A DNA stretch of 64,000 nt, taken from assembly GCF_000189635.1 (NCBI RefSeq), contig NW_002476030.1, forward strand, positions 133,165-197,164. Reading direction: 5' to 3'. Origin of the DNA: Tetrahymena thermophila SB210. Taxonomy: Eukaryota > Ciliophora > Oligohymenophorea > Hymenostomatida > Tetrahymenidae. Made by a program: the position numbers and the translations under genes. Shown here one piece after another: positions 1-14,000 of the stretch; the stretch's first letter is position 1, and each line of letters begins with the position of its first letter. Under the pieces are notes generated by a model. That model was not told the origin of the DNA and made no database searches. It was given only the letters and a program-made list of their open reading frames with translations.

Positions 1-1578
1 TTAAAATTATAATAAAAATGTTAAAGTTTTATTCAAAAAAGCGATATTTTTAATTCCAAAAATACTTAAGATAAAAAATTATGCTACATTTATAAACTCT
101 ATTTGATTTTTTCTTTAATTATTTTATTTATCTTCCTACATCTTTACTTAATTCAATAAAAATATTTTTATAAAAATTAAAGTAATTACAAAGCTTTTAC
201 TTAATAGAAAACAATTCAAAAACTTATTAAACTTACCATTTTAGCCATTATTATTGTTAAATTAATTCTAATTTTGAATATCATATAAAAATGTGTCTTG
301 TTTATAAGACATTAATTGCTTAATATTTTTGATCCTTTAAAGTGATATGAAATAATTTAGTTATAAGAATGGTTAATTATAGATGAATCTAATGCTAAAA
401 TCATAATTAAATGAAACATTTTTTCATTTAAAATAATCAAACAATTATTTTTTTATAGCTAAATTATAAATAAATTATGAAATTAACAACTTTTTAGAAA
501 AATGATTTTGAATGATAAAAAATACTCATTTGCATTCTTTTTTACCTTTTTTTATTACTTTGATTAATTTAAGGGAATATTTTTTATTTTTTAATATGAT
601 AGCAAAATCAATGTTATGTTTTCTACTTGTATTGATTTTGTATTCATAATGAATGAAAATTAGTTATTTTACAAAGAAGATTTAGGTTAATTTTGATCTC
701 TTATTCTTATTACTGATGAATTATAAAGATACACACATTCATTTTTGAATGGAAGCAACTTTATTTATATCTAGGCAGTCAACTTTAAAAAGATATTTTT
801 TAAAAAAATATAATATAAATTAGGAGCTAAGATTTTTTGCTTACTAAATGATTACTTACTTTGAGTTTGTGATTTTTGCATCGATTTAAAAATCTTTTAG
901 TTTATGTTTGGAGCTAGATTTTTGATTATTTAAAAATAATCAAAAATAGTATTAAATAAACCTTTTTAAATTAGATAATTAGCTAATTTATTTGTTTGGT
1001 GAAGAGAATCGAAATAGCTTCAAGGAATTTAAAATAAAAGAAAAGTTCTTTTAGAAGAGTTCCAAAATAAATAGAGAGTATTAAAATAGGTAGGTATTTT
1101 GAAGGATTTTTAAGTGAATTATTAGAGGCGGGAGTAGTATATCAAGTAATAAATTATTTTTCATTATTAGATAGCTAGTTTATTTATAAAAAAATCAAAA
1201 AGATAGAAAGAAAGAAGAAAAAGTAATTAATTAGAAACCTTTTCTTTAATTAAATAGCAACAAACATATAGTCTCAAAAGAAATTAACATAAGCAATTCT
1301 GCACCAAACAACACTTAAAAAACAGGGTTTAAATAGAATCACATAGAATTTTACAAGTACACGCGCCATAATAAATGTAAATTTTTTTTCTTAATAGCGA
1401 ATGTGCAGCATTAATGCTTTGTTTTTTTTAAATTATCTAGGAAGTTTGACATCAAAGACGATAAGTAACTAGCTTTTTCACATTATGGAATTGATTATCA
1501 TAATCGCGATTTAAAACAATAATTCTTGCAATTATCAGCAAAAATTCAATTCAAAAATGACAGCATTGAAGCATCAAA
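1..1578. other. A/T-rich non-coding stretch upstream of the ADA2-like gene
   Basis: I see no convincing coding frame, RNA gene or mobile element here on either strand. The last 300 bases, around 1261-1578, are slightly richer in G and C and probably hold the promoter and 5' untranslated region of the gene starting at 1579. A TGA at 1567-1569 closes the reading frame of that gene just before its ATG. Confidence 0.5.
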
Positions 1579-4222
1579 ATGTTTTAACAATTTTTGATAA
1601 TAAAAAATAGAAAAAAGAGCAACAGGGGAGGCAAGAAATCACCTCAAAAAAAATCGGATGACAAGAAGGACATCTTGCAGACAACCATTTTCAACGTATA
1701 AAAACCAAATATTTATTTGACTTTATTATTTCTTTACGAAATTGAATCAATTAAAAGGACAATCAATCAATGCTCGCTTAATAAAAACTTTGCTTGTTTT
1801 CCTCCTTATTAATTTTATTAATCTTGTTTGATAAAAATCAATTCAGATACAAAGAATATCACTGCTAATTAATTTAAAAATAAAACAATAAGCAAACAAG
1901 CTAACTAAATAGCAAGAAAACTAATTAACCAATTCATTTAGAAATAAATTGATTGTCTGTATGTCTGTCTTGTACTTCAAACACCAAAATATTAATCTCA
2001 AATTAAGCACCAAAATAAATAACACATTTTTATGATTTAAATAGAATTTATACTATCCTTCAAACAGAGTCCACTGTGATGCATGTGAAAAAGATATTAG
2101 CAAGCAAGTTAAAATATATTGTCCTGGCTCCTAATCAGATATTTGCATGAACTGCTTTGCAGATGGAGTAGAATTCAATAGTCACAAAATTGATGAAGAT
2201 TATCATGTTATCAACAAATTAAATTATCCTCTTTTAGCTGATGATTGGACTTGCGAAGAAGAGTTGCTTTTATTCGAAGGTCTAGAGAGATTTGGTTTCG
2301 GTAACTGGTAGGACATAGCAGATCACATTGGTACTGACAAAACAAAGGAAGATGTTGAAAAGCACTACGAAGAATGTCATTTAGATGCTTCTACTAAAGG
2401 ATTTTACCCTGTAAATTAATATATTCATTTATTTTCACTTAGCAAGTATCTCATAATCAATTCAAAAAAACAAACAAATAAATAAATCAGATTTTGCATC
2501 AAAATTTCATTTAAATAAAAGAAAAGTGAAATAATTAATTAGCTATTTCTAAATGATCAATTAGAAGTTTCAAAGCTTTCAACAATTAGCTGATAAATTT
2601 TATATTTCTTAATTCTATCAGTAATAATCAAACAAAATTAATGTTTTAAATTTAGCTAGGTCTCAGATAAACGAATAAATGAATTTAAATAAAGAAAGAT
2701 AGTTATTAAATCACATTTATCTCAAAATTGTTTAAAAAAATCGAATAAAGATTTAGAAATAATTTATTTGTTTATCAGCAAATTATCGAATTTGAAGAAT
2801 GTTGTTTGAACCAAACAAAAAAACAACAATAATAAAAATAAACAAAAAAAGAAGCTAACTTAATTTAAATCTACTTTCTAAAAAATAGTAAGAGAAAGCT
2901 TAGTTTTTAACTAGAAGAGATGAAAAAACCTTAGAACTTCACATCACTAAGAGTGGAAAGAACTCAAATTAAATGCAAGAAGAAAAAGCTGGTAGAAAGA
3001 AATCAGCTAGATCACTCGAAAAGAATGCACAACCTCCTGGTATTTAATAATCTTCTATTTCTACCTCAAATGCTCGTGCATTAACAACACCTAATTAAGG
3101 AAATTTGCAAACCAATTAATAAAATACTACTAATCATGCACAAAATGGTAATGCTTAAGATATTGTCGGCTACATGCCCTTGAGAGGTGATTTTGATATC
3201 GAGTACGACAATGATGCAGAACTTCTACTTGCTGAAATGGAGTTTAACGATGACGACAAAGACACAGAGCTTAAAATGAAATACAAACTTTTAGAAATCT
3301 ATAATGCCAGACTAGATGAAAGAATCAAGCGTAAAAAATTCGTCATAGAAAGAGGACTCCTCGACCTAAAGTATGCTTTCATTTTTTTCAAATTTTAATT
3401 GCTTTATTAAAGTAATTAAACAAATTTTAAATTCTAAATAGGAAATAAAACAATTTAGATAAGGAAAGGACTAAAGAAGAAAAGGAAATATATAATATGA
3501 TGAAGGTATTCAGTAGATTTAGTAAACCTGAAGAACACGAAAGATTAGTTTAAGGAATTATAAAGGAAAAGCAAATTCGTTAACGTATAGAAGAGCTTAA
3601 AACTTACCGTAAATTAGGGTTGAAAACATTTGAAGATGTAGAGAATTACTTAAATTAAAAGAGAAAAAATGATGAAAATTTCAATAAAAGATAAAAAAAT
3701 AACGAAAAAATGTTATAAGAAAAGTCATCTGTTGCTTCTTCTCAAGGCAATAGATAAACATCACGTAGAACTCGTTCTTTGAACATGTTTGTAGAAGTAA
3801 TTAAATCTATTTTATTTACATTGTAAACAAAGAATTATTTTTTTTAGAATAAGGATCATGTTACAGACAAAAAGAAACAGCTTCCTCCAAATGTTACCGA
3901 ACAAGTACTAAACAAGTTTTAATATAAAAATATTATAAATAAATTTAATTATTTAAATTAAAAATCAATTTAGGAAATAGAGTTGTGTGATAAGCTCAAT
4001 ATATCTCCATATGAGTATTTGGTTATGAAAGAAGTTCTTGTTAGATAAGCTATTTAGGAAGGATTTATAAAAATTGAATATGCATAACACAAACTTAAAT
4101 TAGGTAAACATTTTAATTTAAATATCTTTTATTTAAACTTTAAATAAAATTTAGATAAAGATCGTGTAACTGGCATATTCGACTTTTTAGTTGCACATAA
4201 ATATATTTTAGAAAAGAAGTGA
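1579..4222 (+). CDS. ADA2: ADA2-type transcriptional adaptor (ZZ, SANT, SWIRM)
   Basis: Predicted 519-residue ADA2, the subunit that couples the GCN5 acetyltransferase to chromatin in SAGA-type complexes in the nucleus. Seven exons agree in phase: 1579-1695, 2045-2410, 2904-3370, 3442-3796, 3848-3904, 3974-4103 and 4155-4222, ending in TGA. In order I see a ZZ zinc finger (residues about 48-95, with HCDAC and CMNCF), a SANT/Myb domain (about 97-150, with [19 protein letters not shown] and GNWQDIADHIG), the ADA2 signature [18 protein letters not shown], a long charged helical region ([18 protein letters not shown]) and a C-terminal SWIRM domain (about 448-519). This order and length are those of ADA2. 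Glutamines are mostly TAA or TAG. The start is the first ATG after an in-frame TGA; the first exon is Lys/Arg-rich and the least certain part. Confidence 0.9.
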
Positions 4223-4871
4223 GTTGGTTTTTTTCAGCCTTTTACTAATAACTATAAAGTCGTGAGTTTATAAAATTAAGTCAGATTTAGATAAAAATGT
4301 TGTAATAAATTAAGCATACCTTGATTAATAAAGAAGTAAATAAATAAATAAATAAATAAATAATCAACAAAAAACAAACAAAAAAACAAATAAATAATCA
4401 TAAGACAGTTTCAACCATTATCATTACTTAAATAAATAAATAATAACTAATATTAATACATCAATAAATAAATAAATAAATTTAAAATTATTTGCTAAGA
4501 ATTTAGCTCAGTATTTATTATTCTATCTATTCTGATTAAAAATAAGAATAATAAATATATATTATTTATATATAATTAAAACAGCAAATATAAAAAATTT
4601 TTATTATTTTACCTACAATTTATTGTATACATAAGCTATATTTTATGCACTCATTTATATTCTTCATTTTTGTTTTATTTCTTTCATATAATATTTTAAT
4701 GTAGTATTTAATTAGTTCTTTCTTGTTTTTTTACATTTAAAACTAAACTATAAAAATTAAAAAAATAAATATTTTCAATTTCATTTTTTATTTTTTTTGA
4801 TGTAACTTACTTACTTACTTCTGATCATTTATTATCAAACTCTTTTTTATCAATTAAAGAACTAAATAAAC

Positions 4872-4909
<38 letters not shown>

Positions 4910-5147
4910 TTTGACTGATTTACTGACTCATACTGACTCATTAACTCACTTTTTTAATTCAATTTGCCAAAAAATAAAATATTTCTGAATGAAGTAATAT
5001 GAATGCATTTTATTTAATTGAAATATTAAATTAAGGGATATTAATTAAGTACGAAATAAATCAATGATAATTTTGTGAAAAAATTTATAAAAAATTTAAT
5101 TTGCTAATAAATAAAGATATGAAAGAATACATATGCTAAATAAATAC
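4223..5147. other. Intergenic region between convergent genes
   Basis: Very A/T-rich spacer between the 3' ends of two converging genes. It holds runs of AAAT units near 4333-4480 and the (AACT)n tract listed separately. I see no coding frame or structured element. Confidence 0.5.
4872..4909. repeat. (AACT)n microsatellite
   Basis: About nine uninterrupted AACT units, followed by looser TGACT/TTACT variants up to about 4945. It lies in non-coding DNA. Confidence 0.9.
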
Positions 5148-7188
5148 TCAATTTTTTTTTTTTTCAATTTTAACTTCTAAGAATTGTTTTTCTGGTAAGA
5201 AAACTTCAATAGATTTGTACAAGACTGGATATTTAGAGCTTTCTTAATGGTAAGTAAATGTTTTCTTTATCTACAAAAATGTACTATCTATTATGAGAAG
5301 AGAATGTTGATAAAGGGACTACTTTTTTGACTTCTTCTTCTTTTGCTCCCTTTTTAGGAGGAGGTTTTTTGTCAACTTTTTTTACTTCTTTCTTTTTAGG
5401 GTCTTTCTTTTTTGGATCAACTACTTCAGGCTCTGGTGGTTTTTCAGCATCTTCCTGCTTTTTTAGCAATTCTTTAATGATGTCGTTGTTTTTTTGTATT
5501 AGCTTTTACTCATCTTCAAATGGATAAAAGAATTCTGGTACTTTCAATACATTGTCATAGAAGATTGGGTATTTGAATTGGCTGATACGAGGGAGAGTGC
5601 CATCATTCAAGAATTACTCTAAATCTATTTTAAATACACCAATAAGAACTTCTTAGAGAACAGGAAATCCTGTTTCTTAATTTATTTAAGGTTATTTTTC
5701 GTCATCTCCTTCAGCAACTGGCACCATAATTGGCTCACTTTTAAACAACTTAACAATCATGCCTTTTCTGAAGAAATTTCTTACTCTAGCACTAACTGGT
5801 AAAACTACATCGAAGTCAATTTACATATCAACACGGAAAATATCATCGTCTTTGCAAATGTCTTCTGAGAGTGCACGACCTTCCAAATTAGGATTAACAG
5901 GGGGTATTTCAGGTGGAATGTCTATTTTTCCAGCATCTTTTGCATCCTTTTTAGAAGGAGCTGGTGCTTTTGCTGCTCCTTTTTTACCTGCTTGCTGCTA
6001 TGCTGCTTGGAGTGCTTGCTAAGCCTATAACTCTTGCTACTTTTTTAATTCATCTTCTTGCTTTTTAATATATTCAAGTCTCTCTTTTACTTTTTATTCT
6101 CTAACTTTATGCAATCTTTCAATAACTTTTGGGCGAGAATCTATTAAATTTTAGCTTGGATCTTCAAAAGCGTCCAACTCTATTTTAGTATAATAGCATG
6201 TCTAGAAACTTTCAGGCTTTTCCTCAAACTTAGGATATTAAGATTTATCTAAAATAATTCCTTCTGGGATATTTTCAAGAGTATTAATGGCTATTCTCAA
6301 TTTAAATGAATGGTTAGGGTGATTATAAATTGATTACAGATCATTTACTGTCGGTTTCTGACTATCATATTTTGCTTCCTGTAGATATTCAGTTTAGTTA
6401 TTGACTCCATTTGAATTAAGATTCTTTTAATTATCTGTAGTGACTTGTCTATCATTTGGTGTTATACGCTTGTTATCTATAATTTCTAAGTCAGGAATTG
6501 CATATACAAAGCTTTTCTTATAGTTGGACAACAAACATATGGGATTACCATGACAATTAAAAAGCTTGAGATTTTAAAATTTTTCAACATTTTCTAAAAC
6601 TAGTTCTATATCTTCAAAAAAATTATTTGAAATATCTAAAGCCACAAGTTAAGGAAAGTAGCGACTAATACTTACAATAGCATTGTCTTTCATTTAATTG
6701 TATCCTAGACCTAAATAAAGGAGATTATTTGCTGTTTTCAATCTTGTGCTTATTTCAGTTATATGGTTAGAAAACAAATGCAATTCTTTGAGACTCTTTG
6801 GGATGTTTTCAACAGTCTTAATTATGTTTTTATTGAGATTTAATATTTCTAAATTTGGAAATTTAAGTAATTCTTCATCCATTTCGTTGATTTGCAAATT
6901 TATAAAATTAATATTTTTAAAAACTTCCAAAATATGTTCTCTATTGCAAATAAAATCAGCATAGCCATTTTCCATTATTTCGTTAATAAGTATTTCTGCT
7001 TATTCACTCCATTATCTGATTTTTTTTCTATCAACGCACACATCTTCTTCTCCCAATTCGTATAATTTTAATATCTTTTTAGGTCTCTTGTCTTGGATAA
7101 CATATATGCGCAACTCATCTCTAATCTTAAGCCAAAAGGTCTCATTAAAATTCCTAATAGATTTATTTTACTTGATAGATACAGACAT
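5148..7188 (-). CDS. Leucine-rich-repeat protein, LRRC43-like in layout
   Basis: A continuous frame runs from ATG at 7188 towards a TGA at 5206 (660 codons). Near the end, a frame with much better protein character (SSKYPVLYKSIEVFLPEK, stop TGA at 5148-5150) suggests a short final intron around 5285-5237; GTACAT...GAAAG would join in phase, but the junction is uncertain. Leucine-rich repeats occupy residues about 84-175 (FPNLEILNLNKNII, SLKELHLFSNHI, PQLVALDISNNFF), closed by the cap FNCHGNPICLLSNYKKS. A Gln/Ala/Lys-rich linker follows (about 370-420), then a conserved-looking block with ICKDDDIFRVDMQIDFDVV, then a Lys/Pro/Glu-rich tail. Such proteins are often ciliary or dynein-assembly factors, but the function here is not known. 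The layout resembles LRRC43; that is a tentative comparison. Confidence 0.75.
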
Positions 7189-8093
7189 TTATACTATATA
7201 TATAATACACTTCTTTGCTTAGTTAGATAAATGATTTTAGCTATCTTATTTGAAAATATTCTGATTACTAAATAAATTACAAAATTTTCGAGTAAATTAA
7301 TTTGTATTTTATTCGTTAAGCAATAATCTAATTAAATTAATAAAAAAATATATGATAAATTATAAATTATACAATACGTTTCTTTTTTGTATATAATAAA
7401 GAGATATTGGTCTAAGAATTTATTGATTAACTTGCATAAATCTCTAAAATAGGCTTTCTTATTTGTATTATTATTTTAAATGATAGAATTGAAAATAGTA
7501 AATGTCAAGAAAACAAATAAATTAAATACTTAAAATATAACAATAATAAAATATTTCAATCTATTTTAAAATATTTTTTTAATTTTTACGACATTAAAAA
7601 GAGAATTAATTAATCAATTAATCAATTAATTAATGAGTTGATATCTCTAAAAATTTAAATATAAGAATGTTAATAACATCAAATAATACTTTAAAAAGGG
7701 TTCTTACCCCATTGGTATTTATAATAATTTCTAATTTATTTCATATTTAACTATTAAAAATTTGGTTAGGGGGTGGCAAACATCTTTTTACAAACAGATG
7801 ATAATGTATGTATCGTCTAATATTTAAATCTAAGCAGAGTTTATAAAATCTTCAAATTTTTGTTATAATAAATATTAGTAAAATTATTTGAATATCTAAA
7901 AAAGGAAAAAAAAGACTAAAAAAATAAAATATAAAAGCTATTTTCAGTTTAAGTAAAAGTCATTATAAAAATAAAATAGCCAACTGCATTTTGTTATCAC
8001 AGACAATAGTTTAAACATTAAAAAAGGTAGATAATAAATTAAATTTAGAGCAAGTTAACGCATTTTTTTTTTAAAAATAATCAGCAAATAATA
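7189..8093. other. Divergent intergenic region with a small GC-rich patch
   Basis: This spacer separates two divergently transcribed genes, so it should hold both promoters. Nothing coding is seen. A local GC rise at about 7697-7790 contains GGGTTCTTACCC, a small perfect hairpin, and TTAGGGGGTGG about 60 bases later. The meaning of these is unknown. Confidence 0.4.
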
Positions 8094-11000
8094 ATGTCTT
8101 CTTTATAAAAAATAAAGGATGCTGAGGAAACGCAACATGAAACAATAAAATAACATTAAATAATCAAAGTTGACAAAACGATTTAACCTAATTTGTAAAA
8201 TCCTATTGCTATTTAATAACAAAATAATAAAGATAGCCATAAAGAAAAGGAATTAGATAAAATCTACTAAATTAGAGATTTTTCCTCGCTAAAAAATAAG
8301 AATAGATTGATTTGCAACAATTTTATCGATAAAAATAACAATTAAAACACTGATCAGAATGAATATAAGGAAATATAAAATCAATTAAAAATAAAAATAG
8401 ATGGTAATTATGAGAATAATGTAGTCTATAAAAGCTTGAAAATGCTATTTGGAGATGATACTGATGATAAAAAAGTAAAATATTTTCAGATACCTAAATA
8501 GATATACTAAGAAAATCATCAAAATATTGATATGACTTTAAATTGCCTTATTTAAATGCCTTATTTAATTTTAAAAACAAATAAAATTGATTCTAATAAA
8601 GATCAAAAGAATTTTAGATCTGACGATAATTAATAAAATTGTTCAAATTTTTTATAAGAATTACACAAGTTAATTTCTAATTAGTAGTAGTAGCAAGAAA
8701 TAACTAATTAAGAATTTCATGAGAAGGATTGTAGATTTTTTTGTTAGACATCAGGTTAGTTTTTCGAATTTAAAATTAAAATAATCCCTTAGCTACTTAA
8801 TTAAAATTGTTTAAATAATTAAATAGAATATAAAAATTAATTTAATATTTTGGAAACAGATAATATTTTAATTGAAGTCACTTTTAATAAATCAAATATT
8901 TAAAAATAGCATGAGCATTCAATTTAAAATGAAAACGATTATATAAATCAATCCAACTCATAAACTACATAAAGTACGATTCAATAAAATAATTTAGGAT
9001 AAGCATAACAAATAGAAATACAAAAAAATGCATAAGATGAAAGTTTAGTCGAAGACGATTTATATTTTAGAGAATAAAGCTTAAATAACAATACAATTTT
9101 ATATAATAGAACTATTTAAAAAGCTTAAATTAAAATTCCATATTATTAAATAGATAATATGAACACATATGATTTAATTAGTTGCTCTGACAGCTTTTAA
9201 ACATAAATTTTAATTGATGAAGAACTGAAAAGTATAAAAAATATATTTATTGATATTATCAAAAAATAAAAATTAATTTCGGATAATGATGTGTTATAGA
9301 AAATTGTAGTAAAATTGTTTAAAATTTTAGATGAAAAAGATTATATTATTACTAAATATTTACGTTAAGGAGGAGAAGGCATTTTGTTTCTTGGAAAAGG
9401 ATTGAATGCTAAAAATGAATATGAAGATCTTGTTTTTAAATTTATATTTGAATACGATACAGAAGAATTGAATGAAGAGATTAAAATTATGAGAACATTT
9501 CAAAAATATATTAATACTATAGAACTTCATGATTATTTTTTCATTGAGGAATTTAATGTGGCGATATTAGTATTAGAGAACTGCAAGTACAGCTTATTTG
9601 ATTAGCTTACGAAAATACATAACAAAGAAAACATAGATCTTACATTTTTGAATTGTATCTAATTAGTACTAGATTTAATAGATGGATTAATACAATTAAG
9701 ATTATATAAAGTTCTTCATCTTGATATCAAGCCAGCTAATATTCTTGTTTCTTAGTAAGATAATTACATCTTGGCTGATTTCGGGATATCATAATTTAAA
9801 ACGAATCAGATTAAAGTAAAAGGTTTTACTTAGGGTTATGCCCCTGAAGAATTATTAAACGATGAATCTTTGAAAGTAGATTATAAATCAGATATTTACT
9901 CTTTAGGAAGAACATTTGAAAAAATTATTTAGCTTCTTAAAAATTTTAATAAATATGAGAAATAAATTCAAATAATTGATAAATTAGTTAAATTTATGGT
10001 GTTAAATAGTATTGGAAAAAGATTTGATTGCTTAAGTTTACATGAACAATTTATTTAAGATTATGTTTTCGATGATACTGATTAATAATTTAAAGTTTAC
10101 TACTTGAAAAAAATTTTAGAAATTTTAGAATTGAATGTTGATGCAAATAAGGATATTGGTTTCTATTATGAGATTTAATCTCATTATATTAAAGTTGCTT
10201 TAATGCTGGTAGAGTGTCACAATGAAAAAAATGAAATGAAAGCATATTTTATTTACTAGTAAGGGTTATAGAAGCTAAATTAAGGAGTTTATTAGCAAGC
10301 TTTGTAAAATTTCTAAGAATCTCTAGCCATTTTCAAATAAAATTATATAGGAAATTATAGTTAAATAGCTGAGTGTTTGGATAAAATTGGAATATGCTAT
10401 TACAATTTGGTTTAATATCAAATAGCTTATTCTTATCATAATGAGGCTATTAGGATGCTAAAAAAGATTTAAAAAAGAGAAAATATAAAAATTCTTTAAG
10501 CTACCAACAACTTAGCTTTGTGTTAATACAAAATTGGCTAATAAGAATAATCATTTAAAAAATTCCTGAATTTATATACAACAGCAATAAAAATTATAGA
10601 TAATAAACAAAAAACAAACTCGATGTCTAATTTTTAAATTAATGAAGATTTAATTTAAAATTATTAATTTAAATTTTTTAAAAAATATTTATACACAACA
10701 TAAAAGAAATAATAAGAAAAAGAAAAATAATTAGCTGAATTTTAATAGTCTTTAGCTCTATGCTACTTAAAATAGTCTGACTATAAAACTTCTCTCAAAT
10801 ATTTTACTGAATCCCATAAAATTTTGGATAATATTTTTAAAATGCAAAACCATCCTGATATTGGCCAATCCCATAATAACATCGGAGTAGTCTACTTTTA
10901 TTAGGCTAATTACGAAGAATCTCTTCTTTAGATATCAAAATCATTATAAATCTTTAAAAGTCTGGGTAAACAATTCCTCTAATAAAGAGCTTATTCTTTC

Positions 11001-14000
11001 AATAATCTTGCAATGATTTATGCTTAAAAAGGTAAGTACTAAGATTCTAAGGATAATTTTTTAGAATCCATATAAATACTAAACAAATAAAATAATCCTA
11101 ATATTGTCTAAAATCTTCAAAATGTAGGATATCACTTCTTAAATCTTCGAAATCCTGAAAAATCCTTTTATTTCTTTCTAAAATCACTTGAAATTTTATC
11201 TAAAACACTCTCAACCTAAAGCAACTTAAAAAAAGGTAAATAAGAAAATAATTATGAAGAATAATAAATAATCTAAGAAAAAAAATCAGATAGTAATTCA
11301 TAGAGTTATGGTTCCTTAGATAAAAGTAATTAAAAATCTACTTCAATACCTAGTTAAAACTAATAAGATTTAATTGTTGATTCCACACCATTTAAAGCTC
11401 AAAAATAAAAAATATAAATTGATCCAAATTTTTAAACCAGATGCAGCATGACTAATGAATCAAATCTAATAAGTGATTCTTAAAATTTCAAAGCAAAACC
11501 TTAAAATATTAAATAAAGCATCGAAGTAAAATAAATTTTAGATAATAAAAATCTTAAAAATTAAATTATTCAAGTTTAAAATGAATCTAAAAATCCTAAT
11601 TATTAAGAAGATTATAATAGTTAAAACAATAAAGAAAAAACTCAAATCTCAAACATTGGTTAGACAAATAATTTAGGTGATAAATAGAATGATGAAGACT
11701 TTAATAATTCTAAATAAATTTAAGATTAAATAGAAAGGAAAATTATTTTGGATAGAATATTGATTTTATATGGTTAAAGACCCTCATTTCGATAAATAAA
11801 AAGTAATACAGAAAAATAAAATACTCAGAATTAATCTAATATAAAATAGAATCCAAAAAAATTTCATTTAAATTTTTAATATTAATAAATGAACCAAAAT
11901 AGATCATTTAAAAAAAATAATTTAAATCATTTTCAAGATTAATAAGCTTTGTTTATTTAAGGAAAATAAGAATTAAAATTAATTGTTAAGTAAAATAATT
12001 AGAATTTTAATTGTTCAAGTTTAATAAATTCAAATTATTAAAATTCATTAAAAACTTAAAATAAAAAATCTTTTAAAACTTTAAACAATATTTAAGTTAA
12101 ATAAATTTCAGATTTTCCTAAGTCATTAAAATAAAAATTACTTAAATAATCAAATAATAAATATCAATTAGTTTAATCATAAAGAGTAGTGTAAAAATAA
12201 ATTTAAAATTAATTTGGTTAATAAGATATTCAAAAGAATTAAGATAATTAGTAGAATAATGCACAATAATAAATCTAAAAGAAAGTTCATACTGTAGAAC
12301 TTTTGAAACTCCCATCTGTAAATAATTGTCATGGCAAATTATAATCTTAAAATAATACAAATCTATTTGATTAAAAAATAGCTAAAAAAGATGAAAAAGC
12401 TTAATTAAAAGAAAATTAAAATGATGATAAAATATTTTAATGTGAAATTACTTCAAATAAAAATGAATTAAATAAAATAGATTATAATAAAGATGGATAA
12501 AATTTAACATATTAAAGCTCAAAATTAATTTAAAATTAGTGTAATTAATAAGAAAAAATATTTTTATAATCTTCAAATATTTCTAATCTTTATAATTAAA
12601 ATTCAATTGAAAAATAAAATAATAAAGACGAATTAAATTTAAAACATTAAAGTTCATAATAAACTTTAAATAAATAAAGTGAATAAAATATTAATAGATG
12701 TTAAGCAATTCAAACTAATGTTTAAGGGTAATAAATATTTAACACACAAGATAAAAATTTAATTGCAATAAATAATAATTCAGGTTAATTAAATTAAGCA
12801 AGAAGAAGTTCCAAATTAATTCATATAAATACTTCATAATATAAGAATGAAAATTTGAAATCATAAATTAATTTAGACAATTTTAAAGGATAATAAAATT
12901 TAGATAACCAACATTCATAAGTATAAAATTTAGTTGATCAATAATAGAATTAAATTCTTGATACTCAAAAGTTAGATATATGTTAGTCTAGCTAAGAAAG
13001 AGATCAAAATTAATTTTCTTCAAATATTACAGATTAGTAAGCATCAAATTTACTTGAAAAATAAAATAATCAAGATTAATAAAATGTGACTGACCAAATT
13101 TTAAAAGAAAATTAACAAGGTAAATAAAGCACAGAAAATTAAGATTTGCCTGTTTAATCTAATTTAGAATTCTAATAACTTTTATAAAGACAACCTATTT
13201 AATAAAAAATTGAATTTATGTAATTTGAAAAATAAAATATGTATGAACAATTTTTAGTTATTTTAAAAGACTTAGAAGATAAAATAAAACCAATAAAGTA
13301 AAATTATCATATTTTAGGGAGTATTTACAACGTAGTTGGGGTTATGTATTCAATTTTAGGCATGCGATTAAAATAGTTAGAATATTTTTTAAAATCTCTT
13401 CAAACATAGGAAAAATTGAATAAAAGAAAAAATGTAGATTTAGCAAGTTTATATAATAATATAGGTATAACTTACTTTCATCTAGAAAATTACAAAATTT
13501 CTTTGAAATATCACCAATAATCAGTTGAAATGAAAAAATAAATTTTTAAATAAGATCATCCAAGTATAGCTTTATCACTAAGTCATATTGCCTGCTGCTA
13601 CTAGAGACTATATGATTATCCAAATTCTTTAAAATGCCACTAAGAATCAATTGAAATGAATACGCGAATTTTTTAAGAAAATAATATGTAAATTGCCTAC
13701 TCTCACAATAATTTAGGATCATTCTATCGGCAAATAGGAGATTTTGAAAGTTCAATAAAAAGTTATTCTTCATGCTAAAATGAAATTTTTAAAATATTTA
13801 AGGAAGAGAGTAATTAATATATTCCTAACTGTTTGAATAATTTAGCTATCTGTTTCTTTAGTATGGGAAACCTTAAAAGGGCATTTAAAATTTTCTAAGA
13901 CTCAATTGCTATGCAACTAAATTAATCTGAAAGAAACTGGCTATAGATTGCTTTTACAATAAACTAAATTGGACTACTTTACTTGAAATCTAGAAGCTAT

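Noticed and set aside
7740..7790. Telomere-like G-rich string
   Set aside because: TTAGGGGG occurs once and is not the repeated TTGGGG of Tetrahymena telomeres. There is no repeat array.
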